A DNA stretch of 35,814 nt from Rubrivivax sp. (GTDB lineage Bacteria; Pseudomonadota; Gammaproteobacteria; Burkholderiales; Burkholderiaceae_C). The position numbers were made by a program, and so were the translations under genes. Shown in pieces: positions 33,592-35,814 of the stretch. The notes under the pieces are model-generated. The model ran no database searches. It was not told where the DNA came from and saw only the letters and a list, made by a program, of their open reading frames with translations. The DNA is taken from positions 1 through 35,814 of the forward strand of contig JALHOU010000018.1 of assembly GCA_022842825.1 (NCBI GenBank), given 5' to 3'. Each line of letters starts with the position of its first letter. Position 1 is the first letter of the stretch.

Positions 33592-34226
33592 ACTTGTCCC
33601 TTCTCGCCAGGCGTCGCCTCCTGCCGACGCTGGCCGCAGCCGCCCTGGTCGGGTGGCTCGCTGCCTGCAGCCGCGGTGACGATGCCGGGCCGGCCAAGCC
33701 CGCGGCGCCCTTCAAGTCCATCGACATCACGGGCGCCGACTACGCACAGGTACTCGAACTGCCCGATGCCGAAGGCAAGCCGCGCACGCTCGCCGAGTTC
33801 AAGGGCAAGGTGGTGGTGCTGTTCTTCGGCTTCACGCAGTGTCCCGACGTCTGCCCGACGACTCTGGCCGAGCTGGCCGCGGTAAAGCAGCAACTCGGTG
33901 CCGACGGCGCGCGCGTGGTGCCGGTCTTCGTGACCGTCGACCCGGAGCGCGACACGCCTGTCGTGCTGAAGGCCTATGTCGGCAACTTCGGGCCCGACTT
34001 CGTGGCTCTGCATGGCTCGCCCGACCAGATCAAGGCCGTCGCCAAGGCGTTCAAGATCTTCTACGCGAAGGTGCCCGGCAAGACCGAGTCGAGCTACACC
34101 ATCGACCACACCGCGCGCTCGTACGTGTACGACACGCGCGGCCGCCTGCGCTTGGCGACGCGCCACGGCATGGGCGCGGAAGCTCTGGCCAGCGACCTCA
34201 AACAGTTGCTGGCCGAGAAGGGCTGA
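33588..34226 (+). CDS. Sco1/SenC family copper chaperone
   Basis: Delivers copper to, or reduces, the CuA site of subunit II. The 212-residue protein has an Arg-rich N-terminus and a lipobox LAAC, with lipidated Cys27, so it is probably a membrane lipoprotein. The thioredoxin-fold domain carries the copper site CPDVC (Cys85, Cys89) and His174 in the [11 protein letters not shown] segment, all intact. The start overlaps ctaB. It ends the oxidase locus and converges on rpoH. Confidence 0.95.
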   Translation: MNLSLLARRRLLPTLAAAALVGWLAACSRGDDAGPAKPAAPFKSIDITGADYAQVLELPDAEGKPRTLAEFKGKVVVLFFGFTQCPDVCPTTLAELAAVKQQLGADGARVVPVFVTVDPERDTPVVLKAYVGNFGPDFVALHGSPDQIKAVAKAFKIFYAKVPGKTESSYTIDHTARSYVYDTRGRLRLATRHGMGAEALASDLKQLLAEKG

Positions 34227-34282
34227 AGGCGCCTGGCCCGCGCCGACGCCCGGGGCTGCACCCGTGCGCCGGTGCCCCCGGC

Positions 34283-35239
<957 letters not shown>

Positions 35240-35277
35240 GCTCTCTCAGATCCACCTTCTAGTGGCGGGTTCCAACA

Positions 35278-35286
35278 ATATTAGCA
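35278..35286 (-). promoter_or_regulatory. Extended -10 promoter of rpoH
   Basis: On the reverse strand the sequence reads TGCTAATAT, a TGn extension followed by a -10 hexamer, about 39 bases before the rpoH start. It overlaps the start-proximal arm of the CIRCE palindrome, so bound HrcA would block it. A -35 box is not obvious, as expected for an extended -10. Confidence 0.55.
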
Positions 35287-35307
35287 CTCTCGGGCCGAGA
35301 GTGCTGA
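35281..35307. promoter_or_regulatory. CIRCE element (HrcA operator) upstream of rpoH
   Basis: The consensus is TTAGCACTC, nine bases, GAGTGCTAA. Here TTAGCACTC is at 35281-35289, then exactly nine bases, then GAGTGCTGA at 35299-35307, a single mismatch in 18. The spacer is itself symmetric, so the palindrome extends through most of it. The site lies 42 bases ahead of the rpoH start and overlaps the -10 region. HrcA is known to bind this operator at groE and dnaK genes. Confidence 0.85.
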
Positions 35308-35586
35308 TGGAGAGAAGCGCGAAGGATTCAGGGTCAAGTGAGACAGTGTGCGCCCGCCAACAAACCTGGCCAAGCGGGCCAAGCGAGCTGTGCTGGCCGA
35401 GCCGGCCGAGCGGGCCGCGGCATGCCGCGTCAGCCGAAGCGCGTAGGCGTTGTCCAGGATGCTGCGCAGCCGCGCCTCTCTGCCGGCGCGCTCCTGTTCT
35501 GCCACGCGGCGTTCGGCCACCTCGCGGCGCAGATCGGTGATGGCGGCATCGACCGCGCGTTTCGACGCGGCGCGGGCCAGATGGCT
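35281..35586 (-). pseudogene. Probable remnant of a coiled-coil/PAS sensor gene
   Basis: Directly after the ychF stop, the same reading frame stays open for about 100 codons. Its first part reads AITDLRREVAERRVAEQERAG, then a segment ending in LRSILDNA. This resembles the coiled coil leading into a PAS domain in sensor kinases and diguanylate cyclases. The homology-like part ends after about 55 codons, and the rest runs through the rpoH promoter and CIRCE, so it is unlikely to be an intact gene. The only near start is GTG 35520. No other feature is seen between 35308 and 35586. Confidence 0.3.
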
Positions 35587-35814
35587 TCAGACGTTGAACA
35601 GGAAGTTCATGACGTCGCCATCCTTGACCACGTACTCCTTGCCTTCGGCGCGCATCTTTCCGGCGTCCTTGGCCCCCTGCTCGCCGCTGCAGGTAACGAA
35701 GTCGTCGAAGGCGATGGTCTGCGCGCGAATGAAGCCGCGCTCGAAGTCGGTGTGGATGACGCCGGCGGCCTGCGGCGCCGTGTCGCCGACGTGGATCGTC
35801 CAGGCTCGCACCTC
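35587..35814 (-). CDS. ychF: Redox-regulated ATPase YchF (C-terminal part; cut by window edge)
   Basis: The last 75 codons of the YchF/OLA1 P-loop ATPase, a ribosome-associated GTPase-fold protein that prefers ATP. The visible part is the C-terminal TGS-like domain with [20 protein letters not shown], the FERGFIRAQ segment and the typical ending [11 protein letters not shown]. The 5' part lies beyond the right edge. It is transcribed toward rpoH on the same strand. Confidence 0.95.
   Translation of the reverse strand, partial: EVRAWTIHVGDTAPQAAGVIHTDFERGFIRAQTIAFDDFVTCSGEQGAKDAGKMRAEGKEYVVKDGDVMNFLFNV

Noticed and set aside
34227-34282. Terminator between convergent sco and rpoH
   Set aside because: Only a 5-bp GGCGC/GCGCC stem without a T-run is visible, too weak to claim.
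35281-35307. Intrinsic terminator reading for the palindrome upstream of rpoH
   Set aside because: No T-run follows on either strand. The arms and the nine-base spacing match the CIRCE operator almost exactly.

Overview
The window is very GC-rich chromosomal DNA from a betaproteobacterium, most likely order Burkholderiales (Rubrivivax/Leptothrix-like or Comamonadaceae-like). The basis is the gene order yqgE-ruvX-pyrR-pyrB-pyrC'-plsC, the aa3 cytochrome oxidase cluster preceded by a DUF2244 gene, the ComF/TrmL/GpsA/SecB block, and the protein sequences. No tRNA, rRNA, CRISPR array, insertion sequence or phage gene was seen.

Layout. 3-4331: the 3' part of a very large CheA-type hybrid kinase (ChpA/PilL-like), cut by the left edge. 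4479-9923: a three-gene efflux operon (membrane fusion protein, RND pump, exported alpha/beta hydrolase) with overlapping stop/start codons between pump and hydrolase. 9948-11498, reverse: DNA photolyase. 11544-17521: yqgE, ruvX, pyrR, pyrB, a catalytically dead dihydroorotase homologue (pyrC'), plsC and a divergent PRPP-synthetase-like gene. Most of these overlap by a few bases, but pyrB and pyrC' are separated by 400 bp holding two hairpin repeats. 17522-17935: gene remnant. 17936-23541: gpmA, rhodanese, grxC, secB, gpsA, trmL, comF and a BioC-like methyltransferase. 23666-34226: complete aa3 cytochrome c oxidase locus with subunits I, II and III, copper delivery (CtaG, Sco, a Sco-like protein), heme A synthesis (CtaA, CtaB), SURF1 and small accessory membrane proteins. 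34283-35239, reverse: rpoH, preceded by a CIRCE element. 35281-35586: a probable sensor-gene remnant. 35587-35814, reverse: the C-terminal end of ychF, cut by the right edge.

How the genes work together. The pyr genes supply aspartate transcarbamoylase, its probable structural partner PyrC' and the uracil-sensing regulator PyrR. The oxidase locus encodes both the enzyme and its assembly line: CtaB and CtaA make heme A, CtaG loads CuB, Sco (and perhaps the Sco-like protein) loads CuA, and SURF1 assists heme insertion. Subunit II is unusual: after the CuA domain and a fused cytochrome c it carries an OmpA-type peptidoglycan-binding domain, which suggests the oxidase is anchored to the cell wall.

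The points most worth following are: (1) two inverted copies of a two-tier hairpin element between pyrB and pyrC', with covarying stems and conserved unpaired cores; (2) the CoxII-cytochrome c-OmpA fusion, which keeps the Asp/Arg pair expected for diaminopimelate binding; (3) the CIRCE operator on rpoH, implying HrcA control of the heat-shock sigma factor; (4) a degenerate Sco-like protein in the oxidase cluster; and (5) three genes whose -10 boxes sit 6-7 nt from the start codon, as expected for leaderless mRNAs.
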